A stretch of DNA of 64,000 nucleotides from Thiocapsa roseopersicina (GCF_900106925.1 NZ_FNNZ01000024.1:1-64000), one strand, 5' to 3'; counted from the first letter of the stretch, positions 27,740-38,139 are shown. Made by a program: numbers and translations. The notes: a model not told the origin generated them from the letters alone.

Positions 27740-29860
27740 ATGGCGGCCGTCGGATCGACTGCCGGAACGCACGCCCTGGACATCCTTCTCCGTTATTTCC
27801 CACGCGCCCTCCATGTCCTGCGCACGGAGGGCGTCGCCGTCCTGCTGCGCAAGCTCAAGCGCCGCCTCGGCACCACGCCGCTGCGTGTGGCCGACCCGCC
27901 GCGTCTGCTCGCGCTCGCCGAGCCCTTCGCGCCGGTCGACCTGACGCCGCGCGGCGCGCCGCAGGTCTCGGTGGTGATCCCGGTCCACAACCAATTCAGC
28001 TACACACACCACTGTCTCGCTGCGCTGGCTCGGGTCGGCGCCGAACGGCCCTTCGAGGCGATCGTCGTCGACGACTGCTCGAGCGACGGGACCGCCGAGC
28101 GTCTCGCGTGCTACCCCGGTCTGCGCCTGATCCGCAACCCCGAGAATCTCGGGTTCGTCGGATCCTGCAATCGCGGGGCCGAGGCGGCGCAGGGTGCCTA
28201 TCTGATCTTTCTGAACAACGACACCCAGGTCCAACCCGGTTGGCTGGATGCGCTGATCGACACCTTCGAGGACGCGCCCGACGCCGGGATCGTCGGCAGC
28301 CGTCTCATCTATCCGGACGGCCGGCAGCAAGAGGCCGGGGCCATCCTCTTTGCCGACGGCACGGCCTGGAACTACGGCCACCTCGACGCCCCGGACAAGC
28401 CGCAATACAGCTATCGGCGCGCCGTCGACTATTGCTCGGGCGCCGCACTCGCCATCGAAACCGCGCTCTTTAAGCGTCTCGGCGGCTTCGACAGCGCCTT
28501 CGCACCCGCCTATTACGAGGATGTCGATCTGGCTTTCCGGGTGCGTGCAGCCGGGCGCGCGGTCTACTACCAGCCGCTGTCCCGCGTCGTGCACTTCGAG
28601 GGGATCAGTGCGGGGCGCGACGAGCAGACCGAAACGGGTTTGAAGCGCTATCAGCGCATCAACGCCGAGACCTTCCGAACGCGTTGGGCCGATGTCCTGG
28701 CCGGCTTCGGCGAGCGCGGCGAGGATCTGGAGCAGGCGAAAGAGCGCGGGGTGCGACGCCGGGCCCTGGTGGTCGACAACTACATGATCACCCCGGATCG
28801 CGAGTCCGGCTCGGTTCGGATGCGCAATCTGTTCCTGATCCTGCAAGGACTCGGCTTCAAGGTGACCTTCGCCGCAGCCAACCTGGAGGCACCCGAGCCC
28901 TATGTCGCCGACCTGCAGCGTATCGGCGTGGAGGTGCTCTACCGGCCTTACGTGCGACGGATCCGCGACCATCTCGCCAGCCACGGCGCCGATTACGACC
29001 TGGTGATCCTGAGCCGTGCCGATGCGGCGGCGGCCACACTCGACGCGGCCCGGACCCATTGCGCCAAGGCACGCATCGTCTTCGATACGGTCGATCTGCA
29101 TTTCCTGCGCGAGCGGCGGCTCGCGCAGCTGCAAGGCGATCGCGCGATCCTTCGTGTCGCCGAGCGGCGCAAGGCGCAGGAGCTCGGACTCATGCGCCGC
29201 GCCGACCTGACCTTCGTGGTGAGCGAGACCGAGCGCGACATCCTGGCCGCCGAGGCGCCGGATGTCCGGATCCATGTCGTCTCCAACATCCATCGTGTCT
29301 TCGGCTCGGCCAAGCCCTACGATGCACGGAGCGGGATCCTCTTCATCGGCGCCTTCGCACACCCGCCGAACACCGACGCCGTCCTCTTTCTCTGCCGCGA
29401 GATCATGCCCTTGCTGCGCGAGCGAATCCCGAACATCCGGCTCAGCGTCATCGGCGCGGATCCGCCGCGCGAGGTTCTTTCCTGCGCCGGGCCGGATATC
29501 GAGATCCTTGGATACGTCCCGGATATCGAGCCCTTCTTCGCGGGGTGCCGTGTCTCGGTCGCGCCACTGCGCTACGGCGCCGGGGTGAAAGGCAAGATCA
29601 ACCAGAGTCTCGCCCACGGGCTGCCCGTGGTTGCGACCCGCGTTGCCGCGGAGGGCATGCATCTGGTCGAAGGTGAATCGGTCCTGATCGCGGATGACGC
29701 CCCGGCCTTCGCCGAGGCGATCGCGCGGCTCGATCGGGATCCGCTGCTCTGGCAGCGTCTGTCCGACGGAGGTATCCGGGTGATGGAAACCCATTTCGGC
29801 TTCGCTGCGGCCGAGCAGGCGCTGCGCGAGGCTCTCGACCTGGTGGAATCCGGCACGTGA
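27740..29860 (+). CDS. bifunctional glycosyltransferase (GT2 plus GT4-like)
   Basis: A 706-residue protein with two catalytic modules. Residues about 70-320 are a GT-A family 2 domain: VSVVIPVHNQFSYTHHCL, IVVDDCSSDGTAE, FLNNDTQVQPGWLDAL and YYEDVDLAFRVRAAG. Residues about 350-700 are a GT-B domain of the GT4 type: RALVVDNYMITPDRESGS, FVVSETERDILAAEAPDVRIHVVSN, FIGAFAHPPNTDAV, VSVAPLRYGAGVKGKI and the GLPVVATRVAAEGM donor block. It probably extends a surface polysaccharide or O-antigen. The ATG at 27740 lies right after DUF302. It overlaps the next gene by 4 nt. Confidence 0.88.
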   Translation: MAAVGSTAGTHALDILLRYFPRALHVLRTEGVAVLLRKLKRRLGTTPLRVADPPRLLALAEPFAPVDLTPRGAPQVSVVIPVHNQFSYTHHCLAALARVGAERPFEAIVVDDCSSDGTAERLACYPGLRLIRNPENLGFVGSCNRGAEAAQGAYLIFLNNDTQVQPGWLDALIDTFEDAPDAGIVGSRLIYPDGRQQEAGAILFADGTAWNYGHLDAPDKPQYSYRRAVDYCSGAALAIETALFKRLGGFDSAFAPAYYEDVDLAFRVRAAGRAVYYQPLSRVVHFEGISAGRDEQTETGLKRYQRINAETFRTRWADVLAGFGERGEDLEQAKERGVRRRALVVDNYMITPDRESGSVRMRNLFLILQGLGFKVTFAAANLEAPEPYVADLQRIGVEVLYRPYVRRIRDHLASHGADYDLVILSRADAAAATLDAARTHCAKARIVFDTVDLHFLRERRLAQLQGDRAILRVAERRKAQELGLMRRADLTFVVSETERDILAAEAPDVRIHVVSNIHRVFGSAKPYDARSGILFIGAFAHPPNTDAVLFLCREIMPLLRERIPNIRLSVIGADPPREVLSCAGPDIEILGYVPDIEPFFAGCRVSVAPLRYGAGVKGKINQSLAHGLPVVATRVAAEGMHLVEGESVLIADDAPAFAEAIARLDRDPLLWQRLSDGGIRVMETHFGFAAAEQALREALDLVESGT

Positions 29861-30774
29861 GCCCGGGCACATCGGTTCCCGTCGTCAGCGTCGTCGTCGT
29901 CAACTACAACGCCGGCGATCTGCTGAGCGAGTGTGTCGGGGCAGTGCTCGGATCGGATGTGTCGGTCGAGGTCATCGTGAGCGACAACGGGTCGGACGAC
30001 GGGAGCCTCGAGCATCTGCGCGCGATGTTCAATGCGGACCCGCGGCTGCGTATCCTCGAGAATCGGGTCAATCTGGGCTTCGCCGCAGCCAACAATCGCG
30101 CCTTGCCGCTCATGCGGGCCGATCGTCTGCTATTCCTGAATCCGGACTGTCTAGTCGGCCCGGATACCCTGGGGCGGATGCTCGCCTTCATGGACAGCCG
30201 ACCGGATGTCGGCATGGCCGGCTGCATCGTGCGCAACCCGGACGGGAGCGAGCAGGTGGCCAGCCGCCGGGCGATCCCGGACCCCTGGATCGCGCTCAAG
30301 CGCATCCTGCGGCTCGATCGGCTCCTGCCTGACCGGGGCGGACGCCGTCTGAACCTCCATCATGAGCCGTTGCCCGCCGAGCCGGTCGAGGTCGAGGCGA
30401 TCTCCGGATCCTTCATGCTGGTGAGCCGGCGCGCGCTCGACGCGGTCGGGCCGCTCGACGAGGGTTATTTCCTGCACTGCGAGGATCTCGACTGGTTCGT
30501 GCGGTTTCGACAAGCCGGTTGGACGATCGCGCTCGTCCCGAATGTCAGCGTGATTCATCATAAGGGTGCATGCAGCCGACGCAGCCCACTCATGGTCGAG
30601 CGTCACAAGCATCGCGGGATGGAGCGCTTTTATCGCAAGTTCCAGGCGCGGGGGTATCCGGCGCTCTTCAATGGGTTGGTCATCTTCGGCATCCGAGCGC
30701 ACTACTGGAGCCGCGTCCTCGTCGACACCCTGAGCCGGATGCTCGGCCGCCCGAGACAGGGGAAGGTGGACTGA
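29857..30774 (+). CDS. family 2 glycosyltransferase
   Basis: A 305-residue GT-A glycosyltransferase of the rhamnosyltransferase-like group: VSVVVVNYNAGDLLSECVGAVL, VIVSDNGSDDGS, NLGFAAANNRALPLM, LFLNPDCLVGP (DxD-type), GSFMLVSRRALDAVGPLDEGYFLHCEDLDWFVRFRQAG. The start is GTG, overlapping the previous gene (GTGA). It likely acts on the same surface glycan as its neighbours. Confidence 0.9.
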   Translation: MSPGTSVPVVSVVVVNYNAGDLLSECVGAVLGSDVSVEVIVSDNGSDDGSLEHLRAMFNADPRLRILENRVNLGFAAANNRALPLMRADRLLFLNPDCLVGPDTLGRMLAFMDSRPDVGMAGCIVRNPDGSEQVASRRAIPDPWIALKRILRLDRLLPDRGGRRLNLHHEPLPAEPVEVEAISGSFMLVSRRALDAVGPLDEGYFLHCEDLDWFVRFRQAGWTIALVPNVSVIHHKGACSRRSPLMVERHKHRGMERFYRKFQARGYPALFNGLVIFGIRAHYWSRVLVDTLSRMLGRPRQGKVD

Positions 30775-30776
30775 TC

Positions 30777-31808
30777 ATGGATCGAGACACAAGCACCCCG
30801 CTCGGATCGATCCTGGTGACCGGGGCGACCGGCAAGGTAGGCCGACGGCTGGTCGCGGAGCTGCTGCGGACCGGTCACCGAGTGGCAATCGTGACGCGAT
30901 CCTCGGATGTGGCGCAGACGCTCTGGCCGGGACCAGGGCCGGAGATCCGCGCCGCAGACTTGACCAACCCGTCGAGCCTCGGATCCGTCTGCGACGGCAT
31001 CGACACCCTATTCCACCTCGCGAGCTATTCGCCGCGTCCCGACGAGCCGGACATTTACGAGGCACCCTCCCACTGGCCGGTGACCGCCGAGGGGACCGCC
31101 AATCTGATGGCCAGGGTCGCGCAGTCCGGGATTCGGCGCGTCGTCTATCTCAGCAGCATCAAGGCGATGGGAGACCGAGCCGGTGCGCTGGGCCGACCTG
31201 CGGACGAGTCGATCGGCCCGACGCCGGACAGCCTCTACGGTCGCGCAAAGCTCGCAGCCGAGCGGAGTGTACTAGAGCTTGGACGCGCGACCGGTCGACA
31301 CGCCGCGGTTCTGCGTCTACCCATGGTCTACGGACTCGGGGACAGCGGCAACATCGCCCGCATGGTCAAAGCGGTGGCCGCGAGGCGCTTCCCGCCCTGG
31401 CCTCGGATCGAGAATCACCGCGCCGCGATCCATGTGGAGGACGCCGTCGCCGCCGCGATCCTGGTCGCCGGCCGGCCCGAGACGGCCGGCGAGGTCTACC
31501 TGGTCACCGACGGCCGAGACTATTCCACCCGTTGGCTCTACGAGCAGAGCCTCATCGCACTCGGTCGCCCCGTCCCGCGCTGGACGGTCCCGCTCCCGGT
31601 CCTGCGCCTCGCGGCCGGCATCGGCACCCTCGGCGAACGCCTGACCCGGCGGCGCATGCCGCTGACCCTGGACGGGCTCGGCAAGCTCACGGGGGATGCC
31701 TGGTTCTCTTCGGCTAAGCTGGAGCGCGCTCTGGGCTTCCGGCCTCGACTGACGCTGGAGAGCGAGATTCCTCGCTTGGTCGAGACCATGCGCCATCGCA
31801 ACCTGTGA
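30777..31808 (+). CDS. NAD-dependent epimerase/dehydratase (extended SDR)
   Basis: A 343-residue extended short-chain dehydrogenase. The NAD(P) loop is VTGATGKVGRRL (GxxGxxG), the catalytic pair is in SLYGRAKLAAER (YxxxK), and YLSSIKAMGD carries the Ser. Likely an NDP-sugar epimerase or dehydratase serving the two glycosyltransferases upstream; the substrate is not determinable. A ribosome-binding site GGAAGGTGGA lies before the ATG and overlaps the end of the previous gene. Confidence 0.85.
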   Translation: MDRDTSTPLGSILVTGATGKVGRRLVAELLRTGHRVAIVTRSSDVAQTLWPGPGPEIRAADLTNPSSLGSVCDGIDTLFHLASYSPRPDEPDIYEAPSHWPVTAEGTANLMARVAQSGIRRVVYLSSIKAMGDRAGALGRPADESIGPTPDSLYGRAKLAAERSVLELGRATGRHAAVLRLPMVYGLGDSGNIARMVKAVAARRFPPWPRIENHRAAIHVEDAVAAAILVAGRPETAGEVYLVTDGRDYSTRWLYEQSLIALGRPVPRWTVPLPVLRLAAGIGTLGERLTRRRMPLTLDGLGKLTGDAWFSSAKLERALGFRPRLTLESEIPRLVETMRHRNL

Positions 31809-32032
31809 GAAATCAGTTGAGCGGCGAATCGACTTGTTGTCGTTCTCGATGACGACAACCTCAGCAAAAGGCGGGCCGTCGGGTCTGCTGAAGAGGACGA
31901 CTGCAAGTCGTCTATCCCCGGGGTGTCGTCGCTTCGCGACGACCGTTGGCGTTGCTTGGTATAGGGGCGACTCCAGGCACCCACAGCGCCGACAGGTCTG
32001 CACAGTCGGGATGCCGATTCTCGGAAATCACC
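31809..32032. other. intergenic region with short hairpins
   Basis: A 224-bp stretch after the epimerase. It holds two small inverted repeats (GACGACTGCAAGTCGTC near 31890 and GTCGTCGCTTCGCGACGAC near 31926), without T-runs. No gene is recognised. Confidence 0.4.
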
Positions 32033-32226
32033 TTAAACCGCGTCCAGAGCGAGATGCTAACTTTCGATTGAGTTCGACGTTTGGTGCATCCACGATCCTT
32101 AGCGTGGACGCGGTTTAAAATTTTATCAATTTTAATATCTTAAACCGCGGCGTCTCCAGCAGCCGTCAAATCCGCCAGGGCCGATCCCATCCAGAAACAT
32201 CGCATACCGCGCTCGGCGCGGTTTAA
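32033..32226. repeat. composite palindromic element F (two units plus A/T-rich linker)
   Basis: Unit F1 32033-32118 (86 bp) and unit F2 32140-32226 (87 bp), both with TTAAACCGCG...CGCGGTTTAA ends, joined by a 21-bp A/T-rich linker (32119-32139). F1 is a near copy of unit D in inverse orientation. F2 aligns along its length with the second unit of element A (shared CTCC, GTC, GGCC, ATCCA-like, GCATA and CGCGC-GGCGCGGTTTAA blocks). It lies between convergent genes, 225 nt after the epimerase and 53 nt from the DUF1631 gene. Confidence 0.88.
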
Positions 32227-32278
32227 TTCTGGACCGTTCCACGGGGCGTCATAGGATCCCGCCGAGAAGAGCGCGATT

Positions 32279-34663
32279 TCAGGCAGTATCGGTCGCCGTT
32301 TCGGGCATCACCTGCTCGAAGACCTGGGCCACGGCACGATCGGTGAGCGGATCGGAGCTCAGCACCCGCGCCGTCCCCTTGCGCAGGTGTCCGGCGAGGC
32401 TGGTCGTCGCCAAGGTCAAGGCGTTGTCGCCCTGCCGGTTGGTGAAGAGATAGACGCCTCGGTACTTGCTGACCCACCCGAGACGCAGGGTCTTGCGGGT
32501 TCCTCGGAAGCTCTGAAACTCTACCCAGTCGCCGACCTCGAGTGATTTGGCGAGCTCGAGATACTGATCCGACGGCGCCTCCTCACCGGTTACCGACCTG
32601 GGGTCATCGCTCCCCGCGGGCCCGTCCGCGAAGGACAGGGCCGTCGCGGCGGCGGACACCTCCTGCGGGGCCTCGGGCGGCGGCTCTCCGAGGGCCTCCT
32701 GGTCCGAGGCTTGGTCCGGAGGCAGCTCCTTGTGCAGCGCGCCCATGTGCAGACGGATGAGGCGATCGAAAAAGGGATCCCACGCCTCCTCAAGATGGAC
32801 CGCTTCCAGCCCGCGACGTAACCGCTTGAGCAGATCCGGCAGCGCCGTCAGGAGCCGGTTGCGCTCCTCGGCCGTGTCTTTGGGCTGCACACTCCAGATG
32901 AGGTCGTCCATGGTGGCGAGCGCCTCTTGCCACTGCACGCCGGCGTCGCCGGTGCGAATAAAGACATCGTTGAGCACCCGGCGCCAGAACCGATCGAAGA
33001 ACGCCGAGACCAGCACGGGCAAGGTGCCGGCGTCGCCGGTGCGCGCGGCCAGCTCCTGAGCGACCCGCGTCGCCGCGATCTCCTGGCGATCGCGCTGCTC
33101 GAGCTGATCGAAGACGCGCTGCGACTTGCTGTGCGCGTGCTCCTCTTCTTCGCGCAGAAACTCTTCGAGCTTGTAGGTCTGAACCGCGAAGACGTTCAGG
33201 TCCGCGTCGAACCCCTCGACGACCGCATCGACGATCTCGCGGACCTTGTCGACCAAGCGGGGCTCGTCCTTCTCGTTGCGACCGATCCCGGAGCTCGCGA
33301 CCACGTCGAGCAACCGACGGACCGGATGCCTGCGATCCGAAAAGAAGGACTTGTCGACCAGCGCGACCTTGAGCACCGGAATCTGCAGCTTGGCCAACTC
33401 AGCACGCACGGTCGCGGAGAGCTCGGGGTCGTTGAAGATGGCATCGAACAGCCGCGCGACGATGTCGATGGTCATGGCATCGAGCGGTCGCGACCACATC
33501 ATCATCGGCGCGGCGCGAATCTGTTGAAGCACATTGCCGCGCCGCGGATCGATGTTCGCGGAGCTCAGGCCCGGAATCTGCCGAAGATCCGTGAAGCCTC
33601 GCTGGAGCCCGTTCAATGCCTCGATCAGCTGGGCGAGGCCGAGCGAGGGGGTTTCCTGATTGCCCGTGATCGAGCCGCCCTTGAGTGCACCGGTGGTTGT
33701 CGTCGTCCGCGACACACGACCGCGACTCGCGGTCTGGATCGCTCGGGCCAACTGGCCGAAGACGTCGTCGTTCGCAAGGCGCGGAAGGCGCTCGAATTCC
33801 ACCCGCGTTTCGGCCCGGGCACCCGGCTCGGCAAGTCTCTGCTCCTCTTGCTCGGTCAATCCCGGATCCTCGGAAGGCTCGAAACCGGCCCACCCCGACA
33901 TCCCGCCGACACTGCCCCCGGGCTGATCGAGCGTCTCGCTGCGCGGAGCCGACAGGGGGCCCGCAAGCGGGATGGTCGGGAGCACGCCGGACTGAATGAG
34001 AAAACGGTTCAGTTCGGCATAGACGCCGGGAAGCTCGACCGAGGTCTGACGCTCGAACTCATGCAGGAGGATCAGCGCGAGCTGCTCGCGCACTTCCATG
34101 TCGTTCAGGGCCTGGAGCATGGCGCTGAAGAGGGTGCGCGGATACAGCGGATTGTCGTCCTGACTGATTCGCGGCACGCGCAGCAGCGCCGCGAGCCGGC
34201 GGTCGAGCGCCGTGAGCTGCTGCGAGCAGTTGCACGCTGCACGGGCCGAGAGTTTACCGATGGCCAGATCACGCTCGAAGTCGTCGGTATCCACGAGACG
34301 CAGCTCGTCGGTCTCGTGCATCACCGTCGCGGCCTCCTTCGACCGCAAAGCCGCAACGCTCGCGTCGAAACAGGCGACGTAGGCACTGCGGAAATGCTGC
34401 AGGAGCTGTTGCCCGCGGTTGTCGAGGAAACCCATCGCCGAGAAATAGAGCTGCTGTTGCTCCATGCTGGTGGCACGGTCGGCCATACCCAGAAAATCCT
34501 CGCTCGCGCCGCCGAGATGCTGCGCGAACACGGTCGCCAGACCGTGCGCAAGACGATCGCGACAACCCGTCAGCAGAGCGGCCGTATCCGTTGGCGTCAG
34601 CCCGCCGACGACGTCGGGCGCGTCGAGCGGATGAGCCGAGGAAATGGTGGAGATGTCGGCCAT
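32279..34663 (-). CDS. DUF1631 family protein
   Basis: A 794-residue protein of the DUF1631 family, once mis-annotated as thymidine phosphorylase. It is mostly helical: a conserved N-terminal region (residues 30-240 with ALRSKEAATVMHETDELRLVD and NPLYPRTLFSAMLQALNDMEVREQLALILLHEFE), a low-complexity middle, a second helical region (RRLLDVVASSGIGRNEKDEPRLVDKVREIVDAVVEGFD) and a C-terminal beta domain (GDWVEFQSFRGTRKTLRLGWVSKYRGVYLFTNRQG) that recalls PilZ-like folds. Cytoplasmic; role unknown. It is the last gene of the minus-strand series. Confidence 0.85.
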   Translation of the reverse strand: MADISTISSAHPLDAPDVVGGLTPTDTAALLTGCRDRLAHGLATVFAQHLGGASEDFLGMADRATSMEQQQLYFSAMGFLDNRGQQLLQHFRSAYVACFDASVAALRSKEAATVMHETDELRLVDTDDFERDLAIGKLSARAACNCSQQLTALDRRLAALLRVPRISQDDNPLYPRTLFSAMLQALNDMEVREQLALILLHEFERQTSVELPGVYAELNRFLIQSGVLPTIPLAGPLSAPRSETLDQPGGSVGGMSGWAGFEPSEDPGLTEQEEQRLAEPGARAETRVEFERLPRLANDDVFGQLARAIQTASRGRVSRTTTTTGALKGGSITGNQETPSLGLAQLIEALNGLQRGFTDLRQIPGLSSANIDPRRGNVLQQIRAAPMMMWSRPLDAMTIDIVARLFDAIFNDPELSATVRAELAKLQIPVLKVALVDKSFFSDRRHPVRRLLDVVASSGIGRNEKDEPRLVDKVREIVDAVVEGFDADLNVFAVQTYKLEEFLREEEEHAHSKSQRVFDQLEQRDRQEIAATRVAQELAARTGDAGTLPVLVSAFFDRFWRRVLNDVFIRTGDAGVQWQEALATMDDLIWSVQPKDTAEERNRLLTALPDLLKRLRRGLEAVHLEEAWDPFFDRLIRLHMGALHKELPPDQASDQEALGEPPPEAPQEVSAAATALSFADGPAGSDDPRSVTGEEAPSDQYLELAKSLEVGDWVEFQSFRGTRKTLRLGWVSKYRGVYLFTNRQGDNALTLATTSLAGHLRKGTARVLSSDPLTDRAVAQVFEQVMPETATDTA

Positions 34664-34849
34664 GGATGGAGGTCTCGAATGTTCAGCCGCACCGTCGCGG
34701 CATCGGAGGCGTCCTGTGCCGCCATCGACCCCCGGGGTACCGTGGACTCGGTACTATGACGGCGGCAAAGCCTCGAGCGCTGTGCGGGGTCGACCTGACG
34801 GCAAGTATAGGGCAGGTCCGTAAACGGTGCCGCCACCCGGGATCATGGC

Positions 34850-36682
34850 TTATTCCACGGTAACGGATTTTGCGAGATTGCGAGGCTGATCGACATCTGT
34901 CCCCTTCAGGACGGCGACGTGATAGGCAAGGAGCTGCAAGGGAATGGTGAAGATGATGGGATCGATCAGATCATCGGTCTCGGGAAGGCGGATGACGGTG
35001 ACGCCCTCCTCTTCGACCATGGGGACATGCAGGTCGGCGAAGACATAGAGCTGGCCGCCGCGTGCGCGGACCTCTTCGAGATTGGATTTGAGCTTTTCCA
35101 GCAATGCGTTGTTGGGCGCGACGGCGACAACGGGCATCTGCTCGTCGATAAGGGCAAGGGGTCCGTGCTTGAGCTCGCCCGCCGGGTATGCCTCGGCGTG
35201 GATGTAGGAGATCTCCTTGAGCTTAAGCGCCCCTTCCATGGCGATCGGATATTGCTCGCCGCGTCCGAGGAAGAGTGTGTGCTGCTTGTCGACGAAGACC
35301 TCGGCAAGGGCGGCGATCCGGTCGTCGAGCTCCAGCACCGCCTCGACCTTGCCGGGGAGCGCTCGAAGCAACGCGACCACATGGGCCTCGGCGGTGTCGC
35401 TTAGCGCGTTTTCGTGGCCGAGCGCCACGGTCATCAGCAACAAGGCGACCAGCTGGGTGGTGAATGCCTTGGTGGAGGCGACGCCGATCTCGGGGCCGGC
35501 ATGGGTCAAGAGCACCAGGTCGGACTCGCGTACCAGGGAGCTCTCGGGGACATTACAGATGGCCAGCGTCGCCGCGTAGCCGGAGGACTTCGCCAGACGC
35601 AGCGCCGCGAGCGTATCGGCCGTCTCGCCGGATTGGGAGAGGGTCACGAAGAGGGCGTCGGACGGCACCACCTGCTTGCGATAGCGGTATTCGCTGGCGA
35701 CCTCGACGGTACAGGGCAGGCCGGCGAGGGCCTCGATCCAATAGCGTGCAACCAGCGCGGCATGGTAGCTGGTGCCGCAGGCGACCAAGGTGACCGCCTT
35801 GACCCGAGCGAAGACCTCCGGGGCCAGATTGCCGAAGCTCTCGGGCAGGACGCGCGTGCCGACCAAGCGACCTTCGAGCGTGTCTGCGATCGCACGCGGC
35901 TGCTCGAAGATTTCCTTGAGCATGAAATGGCGATACTCGCCGCGCTCGGCGGCATCGGCCGAGACCGCCGAGGTCTTCACCGGTCGCACGACGAGGTTCC
36001 CGTCGCGGTCCCAGATGCGAACGGATTCGCGGGTCAGCTCGGCGATGTCGCCCTCTTCGAGGAAGATGAAGCGATGGGTCACGGGCAACAGGGCAAAGAC
36101 ATCGGAGGCGATGAAATGCTCGCCGAATCCGACCCCGATGACCAGCGGGCTACCCTGGCGAGCCGCGACCAGATGCTCCGGATCCTGTGCATCGAGCACG
36201 CCGAGGGCATAGGCGCCGCGTAGGCGTGTCGTCGCCAGACGCACGGCGTCGAGCAGGGTATGGCCGGCCTCGAGCTGGTCGAAAACGGCGTGGACGACGA
36301 CCTCGGTATCGGTTTCGGACGTGAAGCGGTGGCCCGCGGCGGTTTGCTCGCGACGCAGGTCTTCGTGATTCTCGATGATCCCGTTGTGCACGACCACGCA
36401 GCGGTCGCGGCAAACATGGGGATGGGCGTTGCGGGTCGCAGGCTCGCCGTGGGTCGCCCAGCGCGTGTGCGCGATGCCCAGCGTGCCGGGCAACGGCCGC
36501 TCGGCGACCGCCTCGGCCAGGCGTGCGACCTTACCGAGCGTGCGGGCGCGATTCAGACGGCAGGGTGCTTCGAGCACCGCAATGCCCGCGGAGTCGTAGC
36601 CCCGATATTCGAGACGCCTCAACCCTTCCAGCAGGATGGCCGAGACCGGACGTTGGGCGATCGCACCGACGATACCGCACAT
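34850..36682 (-). CDS. glmS: glutamine-fructose-6-phosphate aminotransferase GlmS
   Basis: A 610-residue enzyme making glucosamine 6-phosphate from fructose 6-phosphate and glutamine, the entry to UDP-GlcNAc. The N terminus is MCGIVGAIA with the nucleophile Cys2, the glutaminase domain contains [18 protein letters not shown], and two SIS domains follow ([68 protein letters not shown]). The terminal [13 protein letters not shown] is typical. It lies 61 nt after glmU on the same strand, forming a glmUS pair. Confidence 0.96.
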   Translation of the reverse strand: MCGIVGAIAQRPVSAILLEGLRRLEYRGYDSAGIAVLEAPCRLNRARTLGKVARLAEAVAERPLPGTLGIAHTRWATHGEPATRNAHPHVCRDRCVVVHNGIIENHEDLRREQTAAGHRFTSETDTEVVVHAVFDQLEAGHTLLDAVRLATTRLRGAYALGVLDAQDPEHLVAARQGSPLVIGVGFGEHFIASDVFALLPVTHRFIFLEEGDIAELTRESVRIWDRDGNLVVRPVKTSAVSADAAERGEYRHFMLKEIFEQPRAIADTLEGRLVGTRVLPESFGNLAPEVFARVKAVTLVACGTSYHAALVARYWIEALAGLPCTVEVASEYRYRKQVVPSDALFVTLSQSGETADTLAALRLAKSSGYAATLAICNVPESSLVRESDLVLLTHAGPEIGVASTKAFTTQLVALLLMTVALGHENALSDTAEAHVVALLRALPGKVEAVLELDDRIAALAEVFVDKQHTLFLGRGEQYPIAMEGALKLKEISYIHAEAYPAGELKHGPLALIDEQMPVVAVAPNNALLEKLKSNLEEVRARGGQLYVFADLHVPMVEEEGVTVIRLPETDDLIDPIIFTIPLQLLAYHVAVLKGTDVDQPRNLAKSVTVE

Positions 36683-36743
36683 GACTTATCCCTCGTGTGT
36701 CTAACATCGAACCGCCGAGACGCCAAGATTCAAGCCGACCCGA

Positions 36744-38114
36744 TCAGGCGACCGGCCGCTTCCGTGGCCGCGTCCATCCCGGAATCGTCCTCTGCGGGGC
36801 GCGCGTCAGCGTGAGCTGGTCCGCCGGGGTGTCGCGCGCAATCACGGAACCCGCACCGATGGTCGCGCCGGCGCCGACCCGCACGGGGGCGACCAGCGCG
36901 GTGTTGGAGCCGATAAAGGCACCGTCTTCGATCCGGGTGACCGACTTGTTCGCACCGTCGTAGTTGCAGGTGATGGTTCCCGCGCCGACGTTCACACCGG
37001 CGCCGATCTCGGCGTCGCCCAGATAGGTGAGGTGGTTGGCCTTGCTCCCGGCCCCGAGACTGGTCTTCTTGATCTCCACGAAGTTGCCCACGTGGGTGTG
37101 ATCGGCAAGTCGGGTGTCGGGACGCAGTCGCGCGAAGGGACCGATCCGTGCGTGGGCCCCGACCGAGGCGCCCTCAATCACCGAGTTGGCCAGCACGTGG
37201 GTGTCCGGGCCGATACTGCAGTCCCTGAGGAGACAGTTGGGGCCGATACGCGCGCCGCTCGAAAGCCGAACCACGCCCTCGAACACGCAATTGATGTCGA
37301 TGACGACATCCGGATCGGCATGCAGGACGCCGCGCAGATCGAACCGCGCCGGATCCGCCAAGGTCACGCCCGAGCGCATCAGGTCTTCCGCGGCATGGCG
37401 CTGATAGTCGCGCTCGAGGGCGGCGAGCTGAACCCGATCGTTGACGCCGGCGACCTCCGCGAGCCGTCCGGGCCGGGTGGATGCGACCTCCACACCCTCG
37501 GCCGCGGCGAGCGCGGTCACGTCGGTGAGATAGTACTCACCCTGAACATTGTCGTTGTCGATGCGGGCGAGCCAGCCGTCGAGCCTCGATCGGTCGGCGA
37601 CCAGGATGCCTGTGTTGATCTCGGCGACGGCGCGCTGTTCCAACGTCGCGTCCTTTTCCTCGACGATTCCGATGATCTGGCCGCGGCGATCGCGCAGGAT
37701 CCGTCCGTAACCGGCGGGATCCGGGACATCGGCGGTCAGGATACCGAGATCGGTATCGGCCGCGGCTTGGAGCAAACGCCTCAAGGTCTCGGAGGAGATA
37801 AGCGGAACGTCGCCGTAGAGGATCAAGACGCGGTCCATGTCCGCGACCTGCGGCATGGCCTGGATGACGGCGTGTCCGGTGCCCAGTTGCTCGGCCTGCT
37901 CGACCCAGAGGCATCCAGTATCGGCCAGCGAGGTGCGGACTTGATCGCCGCCGTGACCGTAGACGGTGACGATGCGCTCGGCACAGATCGCCTCGGCCGT
38001 GTCCAGGACATGGGCAAGTAAGGGCTTGCCGGCCAAGGGATGGAGCACCTTCGGAAGGGCGGAGCGCATCCGCTTGCCGAGCCCCGCCGCCAAGATCACG
38101 ACTCCAAGCCTCAT
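36744..38114 (-). CDS. glmU: bifunctional UDP-GlcNAc pyrophosphorylase/GlcN-1-P acetyltransferase GlmU
   Basis: A 456-residue two-domain enzyme completing UDP-GlcNAc synthesis. The uridyltransferase domain starts VVILAAGLGKRMRSALPKVLHPLAGKP. The C-terminal left-handed beta-helix acetyltransferase has hexapeptide repeats with VGNFVEIKKTSLGAGSKANHLTYLGDAEIG and CNYDGANKSVTRIEDGAFIGSN. The ATG at 38114 follows GAGGAGGG. A longer frame to 38171 is ignored. It lies 25 nt downstream of the SlyD-like gene. Confidence 0.96.
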   Translation of the reverse strand: MRLGVVILAAGLGKRMRSALPKVLHPLAGKPLLAHVLDTAEAICAERIVTVYGHGGDQVRTSLADTGCLWVEQAEQLGTGHAVIQAMPQVADMDRVLILYGDVPLISSETLRRLLQAAADTDLGILTADVPDPAGYGRILRDRRGQIIGIVEEKDATLEQRAVAEINTGILVADRSRLDGWLARIDNDNVQGEYYLTDVTALAAAEGVEVASTRPGRLAEVAGVNDRVQLAALERDYQRHAAEDLMRSGVTLADPARFDLRGVLHADPDVVIDINCVFEGVVRLSSGARIGPNCLLRDCSIGPDTHVLANSVIEGASVGAHARIGPFARLRPDTRLADHTHVGNFVEIKKTSLGAGSKANHLTYLGDAEIGAGVNVGAGTITCNYDGANKSVTRIEDGAFIGSNTALVAPVRVGAGATIGAGSVIARDTPADQLTLTRAPQRTIPGWTRPRKRPVA

Positions 38115-38139
38115 CGCTTCGCCCTCCTCGAGCGCCGGG

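Noticed and set aside
27653-29872. A 739-codon open frame on the minus strand
   Set aside because: It is the antisense shadow of the glycosyltransferase gene in GC-rich DNA; the plus-strand frame has clear GT2 and GT4 motifs.
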